A DNA stretch of 64,000 bases from Plasmodiophora brassicae (taxonomy: Eukaryota > Endomyxa > Phytomyxea > Plasmodiophorida > Plasmodiophoridae): the NCBI GenBank assembly GCA_039704465.1, contig JASFAU010000003.1, positions 186,001 to 250,000 on the forward strand. The letters are read 5' to 3'. The position numbers and the translations under genes are program-made. The first letter of the stretch is position 1. Each line of letters starts with the position of its first letter. The notes under the pieces are model-generated. The model had not been told where the DNA came from. It ran no database searches and was given only the letters and a program-made list of their open reading frames with translations. Positions 33,925-44,085 of the stretch are shown piece after piece.

Positions 33925-36063
33925 ATGAGCAAGACGCTGCACGAGTCGATGGAGGGCCTGAACCTGCAGGGTGTGCCAGCACCCGGAACGGCGTTGGCTA
34001 AGCCGTTCGCTGCTGCTGCCAAGGCGCGAGGCAATGCTGCGTTCTCTGCTGGGGATTACCGAAAGGCCATCCGGGAGTTCTCGGCCGCGATCCACGCCGA
34101 CCCGGATGACAAGGTGTTCTATTCGAACAGGAGTGCGGCGTTCGCTTGCCTGGAGAAGTACGAGGATGCGGTAAAGGATGCCAACATGGCGATCAAGCTG
34201 GATGCGACGTGGTCGAAGGCGTACAGCCGTCTTGGATTCGCCCTGTTCAAGCAGGACAAGCTCGAGGAGGCAAAGGCTGCGTTCGAGCAAGGCCTTACCC
34301 ATGATCGCGCTAACGACGCGCTGACTGATGGCCTGAACAAAGTCGCTGCTGCTCTCGAGAAGCGTGCACTGCTGAACGAACCCGTTATCGGCATTGATCT
34401 GGGCACGACGTTCTCCTGTGTCGCCATATGGGAGAACGGCAAGGCTCGTGTTTTGACTAGCACGAGCGGCGATCGGACGACGCCGTCTTGGGTTGCGTTC
34501 ACGGACGACGGCCGAAGACTTGTCGGCGACGCTGCCAAGCGCCAGGCTGCCAACAACGCGACGAACACGCTGTTCAACATCAAGCGTATCATCGGCAGGA
34601 AATACTCGGAATGCCTTGAGGAAATCAAGCTGATGCCGTTCAAGGTCACCGAGCATCCAGCGAACGGGAGCCCCTTCATCACTGTTGGCGGTAAGTCATA
34701 TCTTCCGGAACAGATCTCGGCGATGGTCCTGGAGGAGATGAAACGTTGCGCTGAAGCGGCTCTCGGACGCAGCATCACCAAGGCGGTCATCACGGTTCCC
34801 GCCTACTTCAACGACATCCAGCGTCGCCTGACGAAGGACGCTGGCGCAATTGCCGGCCTTGACGTTCTCCGAATCATCAACGAGCCCACGGCTGCGGCTT
34901 TGGCGTATGGTCTTGACATTAAGGCGAAGAACAGCATGGTTGGCGATGATGAAGACGATGGAACGGAACCACCAGCGACGAACGTCCTTGTCTTCGATCT
35001 GGGCGGTGGTACGTTTGACGTGTCGTTGCTGCGAATCGACAACGGCGTGTTCGAGGTTCGTGCGACGGCCGGTGACACGCACCTCGGTGGCGAAGACTTC
35101 GACACGGCGATCTGCAACTGGGTCCGGAACGAGATCTCCAAGCAACGAGATGGCAAGGACATCTTCAAGGGCAACGAGCGCCTGCTTCGCAAGTTGCGTT
35201 CCGCTTGTGAGACCGCGAAACGTGAGTTGTCGTCTGTCAAGTCGACATTCGTCGAGGTCGCCCTTGACGACGATGGCGAAGCGTCGGTTCAGTTGACGCG
35301 TGACAAGCTCAACGAGCTGTGTGATGAGACGTTCGCGCGCTGCATGGTGTCTGTCAAGCGCGTCCTGGCCGATGCCAAGTGTGCCAAGAACGAAGTCGAC
35401 GAAGTCGTCCTCGTTGGCGGGTCGACTCGTATCCCACGTGTCCAGCAGATCCTCAGCGACTTTTTCGACGGCAAGACGCTGTGCAAGTCTGTCAACCCAG
35501 ATGAGGCCGTCGCGATTGGCGCCAGTGTCCAGGGCGCGATTTTGAGTGGTGTCCGGAACGTGAAGACGGATTCACTGCTGCTGGTCGACGTTGTGCCCAT
35601 GTCGCTCGGTATTGAATGCGAAGGCAAGCAGTTCGCCGTTGTCGTCCCGAGGAACACGGCGATTCCCTGCAAGAAGTCGCACGAGTTCACGACCGTCGAG
35701 GACTTTCAGACCAGCGTCGACGTGCGTATCTTTGAAGGTGAACGTGTCATCACGGACGGGAACCACCTGCTGGGCCAGTTCACGATCACTGGCATCGAGC
35801 GCGCGAAGAAGGGCGAGGCGAAGATCGATGTCTGCTTCGACCTGAACGCGAACGGTTTGCTGACGGTTACGGCTAGCGACAAAGTGACGGGCGCCAGGTC
35901 GAACGTCGAGATCCAGCACGACGCAGGTCGCTTGGGTCCTGACGAGATCAAGGCCATGCAGGCCGAGGCCGCTCGATACCGGCGCGAAGATGAGCGCCGT
36001 GCTCGCGAAGCTGAACGCGAGCTCGAGCGTGAATCTCGTGAGCCCCGCCTCGATGACGAGTGA
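33925..36063 (+). CDS. TPR-Hsp70 fusion protein
   Basis: Intronless, 712 residues. Residues 27-145 are three TPR motifs most like TPR1 of Hop/Sti1. The five residues that in Hop form the carboxylate clamp for EEVD tails are all present with identical spacing: Lys33, Asn37, Asn68, Lys98 and Arg102. From residue 153 a complete Hsp70 ATPase domain follows: IGIDLGTTFSCVAIW, VFDLGGGTFDVSLL, VVLVGGSTRIPRVQ. Then come the linker DSLLLVDVVP and the beta-sandwich substrate domain (IFEGER, LLGQFTITGI, NANGLLTVTASD). The lid is cut short: only a charged helix follows, ending EPRLDDE, and there is no EEVD. It is therefore a cytosolic Hsp70 carrying its own cochaperone-like docking module. The reading is uninterrupted and codon use matches the neighbours. 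Confidence 0.95.
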   Translation: MSKTLHESMEGLNLQGVPAPGTALAKPFAAAAKARGNAAFSAGDYRKAIREFSAAIHADPDDKVFYSNRSAAFACLEKYEDAVKDANMAIKLDATWSKAYSRLGFALFKQDKLEEAKAAFEQGLTHDRANDALTDGLNKVAAALEKRALLNEPVIGIDLGTTFSCVAIWENGKARVLTSTSGDRTTPSWVAFTDDGRRLVGDAAKRQAANNATNTLFNIKRIIGRKYSECLEEIKLMPFKVTEHPANGSPFITVGGKSYLPEQISAMVLEEMKRCAEAALGRSITKAVITVPAYFNDIQRRLTKDAGAIAGLDVLRIINEPTAAALAYGLDIKAKNSMVGDDEDDGTEPPATNVLVFDLGGGTFDVSLLRIDNGVFEVRATAGDTHLGGEDFDTAICNWVRNEISKQRDGKDIFKGNERLLRKLRSACETAKRELSSVKSTFVEVALDDDGEASVQLTRDKLNELCDETFARCMVSVKRVLADAKCAKNEVDEVVLVGGSTRIPRVQQILSDFFDGKTLCKSVNPDEAVAIGASVQGAILSGVRNVKTDSLLLVDVVPMSLGIECEGKQFAVVVPRNTAIPCKKSHEFTTVEDFQTSVDVRIFEGERVITDGNHLLGQFTITGIERAKKGEAKIDVCFDLNANGLLTVTASDKVTGARSNVEIQHDAGRLGPDEIKAMQAEAARYRREDERRAREAERELERESREPRLDDE

Positions 36064-36090
36064 ATATGATGTGATAAACATTGTCCGAAT

Positions 36091-37455
36091 TCATTCCTGT
36101 TTCCGCGGCTCTAATGTTCGCGGGGTCCCTCTGGAGAAGAGTACAGCAACAAACGTAACGAGAATGCCCATTGCGAGCATCGCCGTGCCGAAGTCGGACC
36201 TGGCGAGAAGTTGTCCGCCTAGGTTGGGGCCGATGATCTCGCCGAGGCTGGAGACAGAGACCATAAGGCCTGCCAGGGTATCCCTAGCCTGGTGGCCAAA
36301 CGCACGCGAGGTCAGCATTGAAAGTTCGCTTGACATTGGCGTGACGATCAAAGTAGAAGACGAGTAGACGATCATCAACGCGAGCATCTGCACGTACTTG
36401 CCGGCGACTTTCCCGATTACGACCGGGGCCACACCAGCAGTACCGAGGGAGACAGCAACAAGGCAGAGTCCACCCATGATCAAGTACTGCCAGCGGCGCG
36501 TTCGCATTCCGCGGCCCACAGCCAAAGCACCGCATGCGTAGCTTGCTGATAAGAGAGCAAAGAATGCCCCAACTCCAGCAGGGGATAGATGATGACGTCC
36601 TACAAGCTCCGGTTCCAAACCCGTATCGATCGCCCCGAACACGGTGAATGCTGTGCAGTAGGCAACAAGTCGCGACAGGACGCCAGGTACTTCGATGACG
36701 TGTTTGTTACGAACCGGGACAGGACGGACAGCGTTCGTCAGATTCGACCGCCAATTTTTTAGCACAACGGACGCTAAAGCCCCCGCCACCATCGCAACGC
36801 ATGCGACAACTATCATACAGCATATCAGATCTACTGCATGGCTGACACGGATTGATAACGTACCTCGACATGGCAATGGGAACCCGCCGAACTCGATGGT
36901 TATTCCGGCGATCGTTGGCCCGAGCAGGTATCCGATCGAGACACATACGGAAATGTGGCTGGAGACAACCGACATACGGACGGGATCTAGGAACACATCC
37001 GACAGGTGTGCCGATGTGCCCGTGCTCGTTGCTGCGATCGCGCTTCCCTGAAGAACGCGCACGAAGATGCAGTACGAGAGAAACGCTTGGCCCTTAAACG
37101 CTTCAGCGAATGACAACAGGAACAACGCCAGTGCCGTCAGCAGCACCCCACCCACGATAACGGGTTTGGGGCCAAACCGTCCAATGAGACGTGCGGCGAA
37201 CGGTGCCATCAGCAGGACGATCAGAGGGTGTGCACCCATCACCGTCCCAACATCTTTGGCGCTCACGCCACGCGATCGGGCAACCCTAGGGAAGATCGGC
37301 GGCAGCAGACCGAGCGGGATCGCCAGCGTCATCTCTAGGCCGCATAGCAGGACGTGCTGGGCGCGTGACGACTCGCGTATCCCATCGCGAACTGACGCGA
37401 ACGTCAACGCCCGCCTCCCTCTTCTGGACGTCCGCTCCTCACGCAGCCGTCCCAT
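36091..37455 (-). CDS. Major facilitator transporter C
   Basis: Two exons: complement(36091..36809, 36864..37455), 436 residues. The 54-nt intron is a stop-free multiple of three, but it sits at the same place and phase as the second intron of transporters A and B, so I treat it as an intron. MFS features: LLPPIFPRVARSRGVS, GRFGPKPVIVGG, RVLQGSAIAA, GYLLGPTIAG and twelve predicted helices. It lacks the long acidic N-terminus of the tandem pair and is a more distant relative. It converges with the TPR-Hsp70 gene with 27 bp between stops. Confidence 0.82.
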   Translation of the reverse strand: MGRLREERTSRRGRRALTFASVRDGIRESSRAQHVLLCGLEMTLAIPLGLLPPIFPRVARSRGVSAKDVGTVMGAHPLIVLLMAPFAARLIGRFGPKPVIVGGVLLTALALFLLSFAEAFKGQAFLSYCIFVRVLQGSAIAATSTGTSAHLSDVFLDPVRMSVVSSHISVCVSIGYLLGPTIAGITIEFGGFPLPCRGTLSIRVSHAVDLICCMIVVACVAMVAGALASVVLKNWRSNLTNAVRPVPVRNKHVIEVPGVLSRLVAYCTAFTVFGAIDTGLEPELVGRHHLSPAGVGAFFALLSASYACGALAVGRGMRTRRWQYLIMGGLCLVAVSLGTAGVAPVVIGKVAGKYVQMLALMIVYSSSTLIVTPMSSELSMLTSRAFGHQARDTLAGLMVSVSSLGEIIGPNLGGQLLARSDFGTAMLAMGILVTFVAVLFSRGTPRTLEPRKQE

Positions 37456-38203
37456 TAACGAAATGGCACGCGGCTGTGCAGCTCCGACTGTGACTCATGT
37501 TCGTCGCAATATGGATACACGCCTTCCCACGTTTTCGACAGCGGCAGCGTGTTCCACAGGTCACGCCGCTTTCTGCGAAAATAGGCCAAAGTTCATTTGA
37601 GCACGTCCGAAGGAAATTCGGGACTCTCGGACTGCATTGGTTGGCTTCATTGTTGTTGTCAACGTGCTTGTGAGAGGGTGGCGATTCTGGGGCCGCCGTT
37701 ACTGTGTCCAGCAGGGCGGCACAAGGTGGTGGGCGCCGGGGTGGAAGTAGGCGCCAGTCCTTGTGCGGGCTTGTCCGGTACGAAAGCGAGTGCTTTCGCC
37801 AGAGCATAGACGACGGCGATAAGACCTGTGCATTATATTTGAGGGCCGTGCCTGCCCAATTGACTCTGAACGACGTACACAGGCCTTGAAAGGGCCCAAG
37901 TAGAAGAACAACTGCTAGTGACAGGGAGGCAACCGCAATGTTTCGCCAAGGTACCTACTGCATGCTCAGAGCAGCGCCGGGAATAGGTTGGCGAATTCGT
38001 GTAACCCAATGGAGTGAATCGGCAAGGCCTGTGCGAGGATGCGCCGAACTCCAATCCATTGTCTCTAGCGCGTTCATGTTGGCGGCACCGCTGGCGGCCC
38101 CATGCGGCGACGACATCGAGTACGGAACTTAAACGTACTGACCGAGATCGATTCGGTCCAGAAGCAGAGGCACAGGTACGGGGCACACTGACAGCATTTA
38201 TTT
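37456..38203. other. 748-bp intergenic region
   Basis: Upstream of transporter C and downstream of the Lys-rich protein. Only scattered short frames; no feature recognised. Confidence 0.5.
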
Positions 38204-40117
38204 TCACGAATGGGATTGTCGCTGACGAACGCGTTTCTTGCCCAGACCGACGTTGCACGGCACCGCGTTCCCGTATTCAGATGGCGAAATCGGGTTATCG
38301 CTGACGAGGAGCGCTTGGCCGGGTTTGGTGTTGCTCAGATTCGCAACGAGTGTTTCTTCTTCGCTGACCTTCAGGAACGCGTTTCTTACTAACACGAACT
38401 TGCCGGACGCAATCTGCTCTCGCATCCCGGGCGGTAACAGTTCGGCAGCCCAGATCCTCAGTTCAACCGCCTCTGGAAACGCATCGTCAGGAGGATTCTC
38501 GCCGTGCTTTTCACGTAATTCGGCATGCGTCGGCGAGGACGCATCGGTCAATGCAATCTCCCATACCAGGCTTTTGCCCCGTTTGACTTCGCCAGCCATA
38601 CCGAACACTTTCAACATCATCGACACAGGTTTGCTTGGTCCAAGCGCCATCACGTCTTCGACCGTCGTCAGGACCGATTCCTCAGCCGGACACGGTTCGT
38701 CGTCAGGAGCCGAATCCTTCATCCGCTTCTCAGGGTCGGGAGAACACTCACGAGCATCGCGTCGGTTACGTTTCTTCTTCGGCTTTTGCGCGCCCTCAGC
38801 ATTCACCGGTCCATCAGCAACAGGACGATCCTCCTTATCTTGAACGACTTCGGTGCGGTGCTTTTTCTGCTTCGACTTGATCTCCTGCATTCCGGCGGAA
38901 ACATTCGCATCACTGACTGCATTTTCGACCGATTTCGTCACAGTTACAACGTTTGCTGTCCTTTCAGCTGGTTGAGTACCTTCGACGACGTCGGGCGCTC
39001 CGTTACGCTTACGTTTCTGCTTTCGCTTCTTCGTCGCCGCAGCAGGCCCACCAACAGCGTCCTCGGCACCTTCGGTAAGCGACTTGCTTACACCTTCATC
39101 AACAGGCATGTCGCCAGCGTGGCAGAGATGTTCCGCTGCTTCCGACGCTTCACTGTGTGCAGGCCTTTGCTTTTGCTTCTTACTCTTCTTTGTCGTCATC
39201 GTCATCGTCGTCTGCTTTGCGGTAGTGAAGTCAGACGCGGCACGGTCGTCATTTTCGCCTGTCAACTTCATCATGTCACTGTTCTCCGTTTGATCCACCT
39301 TGACAGCTTCAAGCGTCCCGTTAAGCTCTGGCGGTTTCTTTCCATTTTTCTTCTTCTTCTTCGTCGTCGTCAAAGTGGAGTCCCTCCCGTCACGCTGGAC
39401 ATTATCCTCTTTCGGTTCGGTTACGAGCTCACCATCCGCCTTCTGTTGAACAACTTCAGTGGCCCCGTTAGGCTGATGCTTTGTCGCGGGCATCTTATTC
39501 TTCACAAGAGTGGATTCAACAGCATCACGCAAGACGCCTTGGTCGATCGACTCGCCCGTACCTTCACCGTTCACCGCTTCTTCAACATGAGGCGTCCGTT
39601 CACCAGCTTCAGCGGCGCCGCCTCGCTGTGACTTCGCTTTGCGCTTCCTTTTCTTCTTCGCTGGGGTGGCTCCATCAACACCAGACGGGCTACTACTGGT
39701 GTTCGCCTGCGCCGCACCTTCAGTCGCCGGTTCTTCAACCTGCGGTTTGTGTTCAGCATCCTCAGAGGCACCGATATCCTGCGCCTTCGATTTGCGCGTT
39801 TTCTTCTTCTTCGACGGAGTAGGTTCACGGGCACCAGTGCTGTTCGGTTGCACCGTACCTTCAACGTTCGCTGGTTCTTGAGCAGGAGGACGCTTTACAG
39901 CCGTTTCAGACGGATCGTCAGTCTGCGGCGTCTTCGTGCGCGTGTTCTTTTTCACCGGAGCCATACCACCGTTCGAAACGGCCGGCTCCTTCGCCGTTCC
40001 CGAGATCACGTTGGCCTCATCGCTCAATTCAATCTTTGCAACATTAGCGACCTTGCCCTTCGCCTTCTTGCGCGCCTTCCGCTCAGAACGGGCAGCGTCC
40101 TTCGCAGGGCCAGGCAT
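38204..40117 (-). CDS. Lys-rich repeat protein with a possible C-terminal OB-fold
   Basis: Single exon, 637 residues from the Met at 40117 (MPGPAKDAARSERK); the frame is open further upstream without conserved features. Residues about 10-470 are low-complexity, built on degenerate repeats of Lys-rich blocks (KKKRKRK, KKKKKNGK, KKRKQKRKRN) separated by acidic PAVEEPAN-like spacers, an arrangement common in nucleolar proteins. The last 150 residues are ordered: SMMLKVFGMAG, SLVWEIALTDASS, VELRIWAAELL, KFVLVRNAFLKVSEE. The strand order and the xxxLRIW strand recall RPA-type single-strand-binding OB folds. The fold call is inference. Confidence 0.6.
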   Translation of the reverse strand: MPGPAKDAARSERKARKKAKGKVANVAKIELSDEANVISGTAKEPAVSNGGMAPVKKNTRTKTPQTDDPSETAVKRPPAQEPANVEGTVQPNSTGAREPTPSKKKKTRKSKAQDIGASEDAEHKPQVEEPATEGAAQANTSSSPSGVDGATPAKKKRKRKAKSQRGGAAEAGERTPHVEEAVNGEGTGESIDQGVLRDAVESTLVKNKMPATKHQPNGATEVVQQKADGELVTEPKEDNVQRDGRDSTLTTTKKKKKNGKKPPELNGTLEAVKVDQTENSDMMKLTGENDDRAASDFTTAKQTTMTMTTKKSKKQKQRPAHSEASEAAEHLCHAGDMPVDEGVSKSLTEGAEDAVGGPAAATKKRKQKRKRNGAPDVVEGTQPAERTANVVTVTKSVENAVSDANVSAGMQEIKSKQKKHRTEVVQDKEDRPVADGPVNAEGAQKPKKKRNRRDARECSPDPEKRMKDSAPDDEPCPAEESVLTTVEDVMALGPSKPVSMMLKVFGMAGEVKRGKSLVWEIALTDASSPTHAELREKHGENPPDDAFPEAVELRIWAAELLPPGMREQIASGKFVLVRNAFLKVSEEETLVANLSNTKPGQALLVSDNPISPSEYGNAVPCNVGLGKKRVRQRQSHS

Positions 40118-40199
40118 CTGGAACGACTCTGCGCGACGGACTCCGCAGTTCTCGCGGGTCCACCTGTATGCAGGCCACTGCCGGAACCTCAACACATCT

Positions 40200-40212
40200 C
40201 GGGGAACATTCC
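40200..40212. promoter_or_regulatory. Shared 13-base promoter word with GAAnnTTC dyad
   Basis: The word cggggaacattcc also occurs at 12308-12320. Here it lies about 85-95 bp upstream of the chosen start (40117), at nearly the same distance as in front of the FKBP-TPR gene. Confidence 0.35.
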
Positions 40213-40382
40213 GCCGCCTGTCTGACGGGAAACATACGCTGTGGCCTGCATATTGGCCGCGACGCTGGAACGTACTACTGATGACACCGTCTATGATCAT
40301 CGCAACGCATGGGCCATACGTGTCGACTTAAAGGCAGTTCAGAATTCGTAGCGTGTTCAACAGGGTTGAGTTCACTATGACA

Positions 40383-41480
40383 CTAGACGCCTTCAGGTTC
40401 GAGCGTCTGGATTCTCAGGCTTCGTTCTTCGTTCTCCAGGGCCTCCAACCTCACCAGCTGGGCTCGCGCCGTCTCGAGCACCTTACTCTCACGGGCGACC
40501 GTATCCTTTAAGTCGGCGACATTCGCGTCGATGTCGCCAATGGCTTGGTTCGGCACACGGGCCTCTTTCTCGAATCGCTCAACAGTTGCCTTGCATCTCT
40601 CCATCGACGCCAGTAGATCATCTTCCGACCGGAATGTTAAATTCGCGACCGGCAACTGGACGGTGGCGCTGGCAACGGCAGACCCCAGCTCCCGATGCCG
40701 AATCGACATGTCCGTCAACGCCCTAGCGACATCATCAGCTGCGTTACCCTGGCTGGCCAGCACCTCATCCGCCGCCTTCTGCATTTCTTGGCGCTGCATG
40801 ACAAGCATGAGGTTGGCGGTGGCGCGCTGGCTCCCCTGGATGGATTCGTGCACAGAGGAGCACCAATCATCAAATGCTTTCGTGGAACGCGCCAACGATT
40901 CGGAGACAAGAGCCCTCGCATAGGCCGCTTGCAGGATCATATTCCTCAGCAATTCCACACGACGAACAGGATGAACGCCAGACTGCGGCTTCCGAGCGCT
41001 CGTCGTCGTCCTCGTCGTCGTCGCCTTCTCTTCCGACGGCACTTGCCACTGCTTCATCTTCGCCGTCGACAACGGCACTGTCCTTCGTATCAGCGACTTC
41101 CGTCGGGCGCTTGTTGGTGGTGATGCCGGGCGATTGTTTCTGGGAGTGTTAACTGGCTCAGGGCGCTGTTTCCGACTGGACATCGACCGGCGAACATTGT
41201 CACTCTTGTACGCGTTCTCGTCCCTGCTGGACGCGGGACGCTGCTTGCGGACCGAGCTCGTCAAGTACCTCGATTTCACTGCAACGCCCACGATGAGCAA
41301 GGCAACGCGGGAAGCGCGCACCATCGGAATACCTTCTACAACACGGCGACTGGACCTAGGCGTCTTGGCGGGCGTCTTGTGCGCGGATTGGGCGATACCA
41401 GGCGTCGCAGCACCTCGGAACGAGGCGAACGCCGGCGTCCCGGGCGCCGACGTCGCCGACGCCTTCGGAGGGGATGCCAT
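40383..41480 (-). CDS. Augmin HAUS8/QWRF-like microtubule-associated protein
   Basis: Two exons: complement(40383..41278, 41333..41480), 347 residues. The 54-nt stop-free segment between them would insert a hydrophobic VALLIVGVAV run into a basic region and has good splice sites, so I call it an intron. The N-terminal half is basic, Ser/Pro/Thr-rich and disordered, as in microtubule-binding tails. The C-terminal half is helical and runs parallel to plant QWRF/HAUS8 proteins: LLRNMILQAAYARALVSESL, then FDDWCSSVHESI, ASATVQLPV and a final ALENEERSLRIQ. Augmin recruits gamma-tubulin to existing microtubules; GCP2 is encoded 15 kb away. Homology is by eye and needs a profile search. Confidence 0.5.
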   Translation of the reverse strand: MASPPKASATSAPGTPAFASFRGAATPGIAQSAHKTPAKTPRSSRRVVEGIPMVRASRVALLIVGVAVKSRYLTSSVRKQRPASSRDENAYKSDNVRRSMSSRKQRPEPVNTPRNNRPASPPTSARRKSLIRRTVPLSTAKMKQWQVPSEEKATTTRTTTSARKPQSGVHPVRRVELLRNMILQAAYARALVSESLARSTKAFDDWCSSVHESIQGSQRATANLMLVMQRQEMQKAADEVLASQGNAADDVARALTDMSIRHRELGSAVASATVQLPVANLTFRSEDDLLASMERCKATVERFEKEARVPNQAIGDIDANVADLKDTVARESKVLETARAQLVRLEALENEERSLRIQTLEPEGV

Positions 41481-41689
41481 TCTTGGCCACTGGGTCCGGT
41501 GGTGCCCGCGCCCGCCCTATTTTCATTCAGCATTGGGTAGGATACCGTCATGAGCGATAGCGAATCGTTGCAGAGGTTCCTGTTGCGTCTGCCAATGTCG
41601 CTCTGGGCGTGGCCTCGCACCGAACGTGATTCAGAGGCGCCCGCGTCACAGCTGGCGGTGGGTCGTATCTCGGGGCCCGGGCCCGCTTC

Positions 41690-44085
41690 ATGGCCGACCC
41701 GTTGCCGACAGCAGGTGCAGTACCGTATGGCGATTCCCGGCTTTCTGCCCAATGCTCAGTGCATGCACGCGTAGACCATGCGCCCAGTCGTATGCGGTAC
41801 TCGCCCAGCCGCCTGGCCCGGTTGATTAGCGCAAACCAGCAGCCGCCGCCGAACGCCACTGCCACATCATCGGTGAGCAATGGCAACCCATCCCCCCGCT
41901 GAACCGCTGCTGATCCTTCAATGCTAGGTGTCGTCGTTGCCGCGTCCAGTGAACCATTTGATTCCAGTCGTGTCGAGGAGCGCCTCAGAGAAGGGGACGC
42001 GGCCGGATCGGCTGACGTTGAACGGGCGCGGCCTGATGGTCTGCCCCACGTTCGTCGGCGAGGAGCGCCTGCAGCTGCTGAGCTTCGAGAACAACTTCAT
42101 ACGGCGGATCGAGCGCCTGACGCTGCCCAACCTGATCTTCCTCGACTTCCACAACAACGGCCTTCAGGTGGGCACCCGATTTCGTTCTGCAGCAGCTGTC
42201 CCCTAACGCCTCGCAGAGCATTGCTGGACTTGACAGCGTCCCTCTCCTGCGGGTCCTCCTCCTCGGGCAGAACAACCTCACCGCGATCTCCGGGTTGGAA
42301 CAGGTTCCAATGCTCGACGTTCTCGACCTGCATTCCAACAATATCCCGCGAATCGGTTCGTCGCCCAGTGTGTTCACCTGTGTCGCTACGCGTGACTTAA
42401 TAACTCGGGGCACCCTGGGTTTGCAGAAAACGTACAGCACCTGAAATCCCTGCGCGTACTGAACTTGGAAAGCAACCGCATCGAACGGATCGAGAACCTG
42501 TCGGGAATGTCGTCCCTGTCGGAGATCAATCTGTCCCACAATGAGGTGACGGAGGCATACGGGACTCACTGGATGTCTTCCAGGCCTCACCCGTACCCGT
42601 GGGGCAGGTGTTTCAATGCTGTACGCTAACCGGCCTCCCCAACCTGTCGAGGGCGTTCCTGACAAACAACCGCATCACCAGTTCCAGCGTCATCGACGCG
42701 CTGTCGGCCATCGTCTCCCTTCGAGGTTCGCCGCCCTGGTTGACGTCCTGCAACACGCCCTGATGGGTTGCGCGTCCAGAACTAACCCTGAGGCACAACC
42801 CGATCTGCTCCGATCCTGCGTTCATGATGCGCATCCAGTCTGGTGGATTGGCAAACGTGTCGGTCGTCGTCGCGAACGGTTGCTGTTCGATCCATGTCGT
42901 GATATGCCGAATGTAGAATGGCGCTGGACGTCTGGGAAGGCGGGCATCGGCCCGTTACGCGTGCTCCTGCGCCTGGAGAAGACGTGTCCGCTCCCGCAGA
43001 GGAACGCGCTGACAGTGATGGGGAACGACAGCACGAGCCATGGTCGTATTCGTCGGACGACGACAAATCGAAGGCGGCAGAGCAAGTCCCGCCGGCGACA
43101 GAGGATCCAGCGGCACCGGGCGGTCAGGTCGCATCCATGGGGCAACGGGTGCGGCCGACAGCGGCGCCCTGGACGGCGAACTCGCACAAGATTCGGGACT
43201 GGTGGGAGGCCAACCAACACAACTTAGGTGTAGAATGGGCGGCAGGCCCACTCCCAGGGGAGGGCGTTGCGCTGATCGGCCCGATGACGCAGATGACCTC
43301 GAGGAATCCACGTTGCCGTCGTTCTACCAGTTCCAGAACGGCAGGACGAAACTCGCCGTGTCAGTAGGCGCGCTGTGGCTAATGGCTCCCGCTGACCCGA
43401 ACTGATGGCAGATTCGGATTCGGGTTCCAGGCGCTCGACCTGGAGACGGCGTCGGACTGTACGTCGCTCAGCTTCCAGTACGTCCCCTTCAACAACATCA
43501 CGCCGTTCTTCAGCAAATTCGTCGCCTGGGCGAACCTGCGACGCCTCGAATTCTCCTTCAACAACATCGTCTCGTTCTACCAGCTCGACTCGCTTTCGGT
43601 AGCCGCAGAGAGATCACGGGAACTCGTTCCTCGCGCTTACTGCTTTACCCGCAGGTGTTCACCAGGATCACCGAGGTCCTGGTGTCGTCGAACCCGATCG
43701 CGACGGTCCCGTTGCACCGGCTGTACCTCGTGTTCAGGTTGCCGAACCTGACAAGTTACAATGAGATGGTGGTGACGCCACAGGAGCGCGCGATGGCCAA
43801 CGAATATTTCAGTTAGTAGCCTACTAGAGGTTGACGAAACCGTGGGCTGACGTTCGTCAATCGCCACAGGCAACCTGCGAACGAAGTGGAGGAACCAACG
43901 CATCCAGAAGACGAAGGGGTTCCTGATGCCGGTGCTGGCATGTACGCAGGCCCTGGACGATGGGCAGCACGCCGACGAGACGCTGTTGGCTTCCGTTCGG
44001 CGATTGGTTCCCGCAGCTCGCTCAGAAGCTGAACGCCAGCACGATGATGGTACCGCGAACGACAGGAAATTCACACGACGTTTGA
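41690..44085 (+). CDS. LRRC49: LRRC49-like subunit of the tubulin polyglutamylase complex
   Basis: Multi-exon gene. Exons I can fix are 41690..41872, 41928..42167, 42217..42355, 42427..42545, 42608..42725 and 42780 onward; later introns start near 43228, 43360 and 43808, and the 42.83-43.0 kb junction and the last exon are unresolved, so the end (stop near 44085) is approximate. The protein parallels LRRC49 throughout: LTLNGRGLMVCP, RLQLLSFENNFIRRIE, leucine-rich repeats such as VLDLHSNNIPRI and VLNLESNRIERI, the motif HKIRDWWEANQ, STLPSFY, and the C-terminal NPIATVPLHRLYLVFRLPNL. LRRC49 helps glutamylate axonemal and centriolar tubulin, which implies flagella or basal bodies. Confidence 0.82.

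Noticed and set aside
41548..41886. Minus-strand 112-codon frame with a hydrophobic stretch
   Set aside because: It has no ATG at its start and overlaps the first exon of the LRRC49 gene on the plus strand, whose splice (41873-41927) is well supported.
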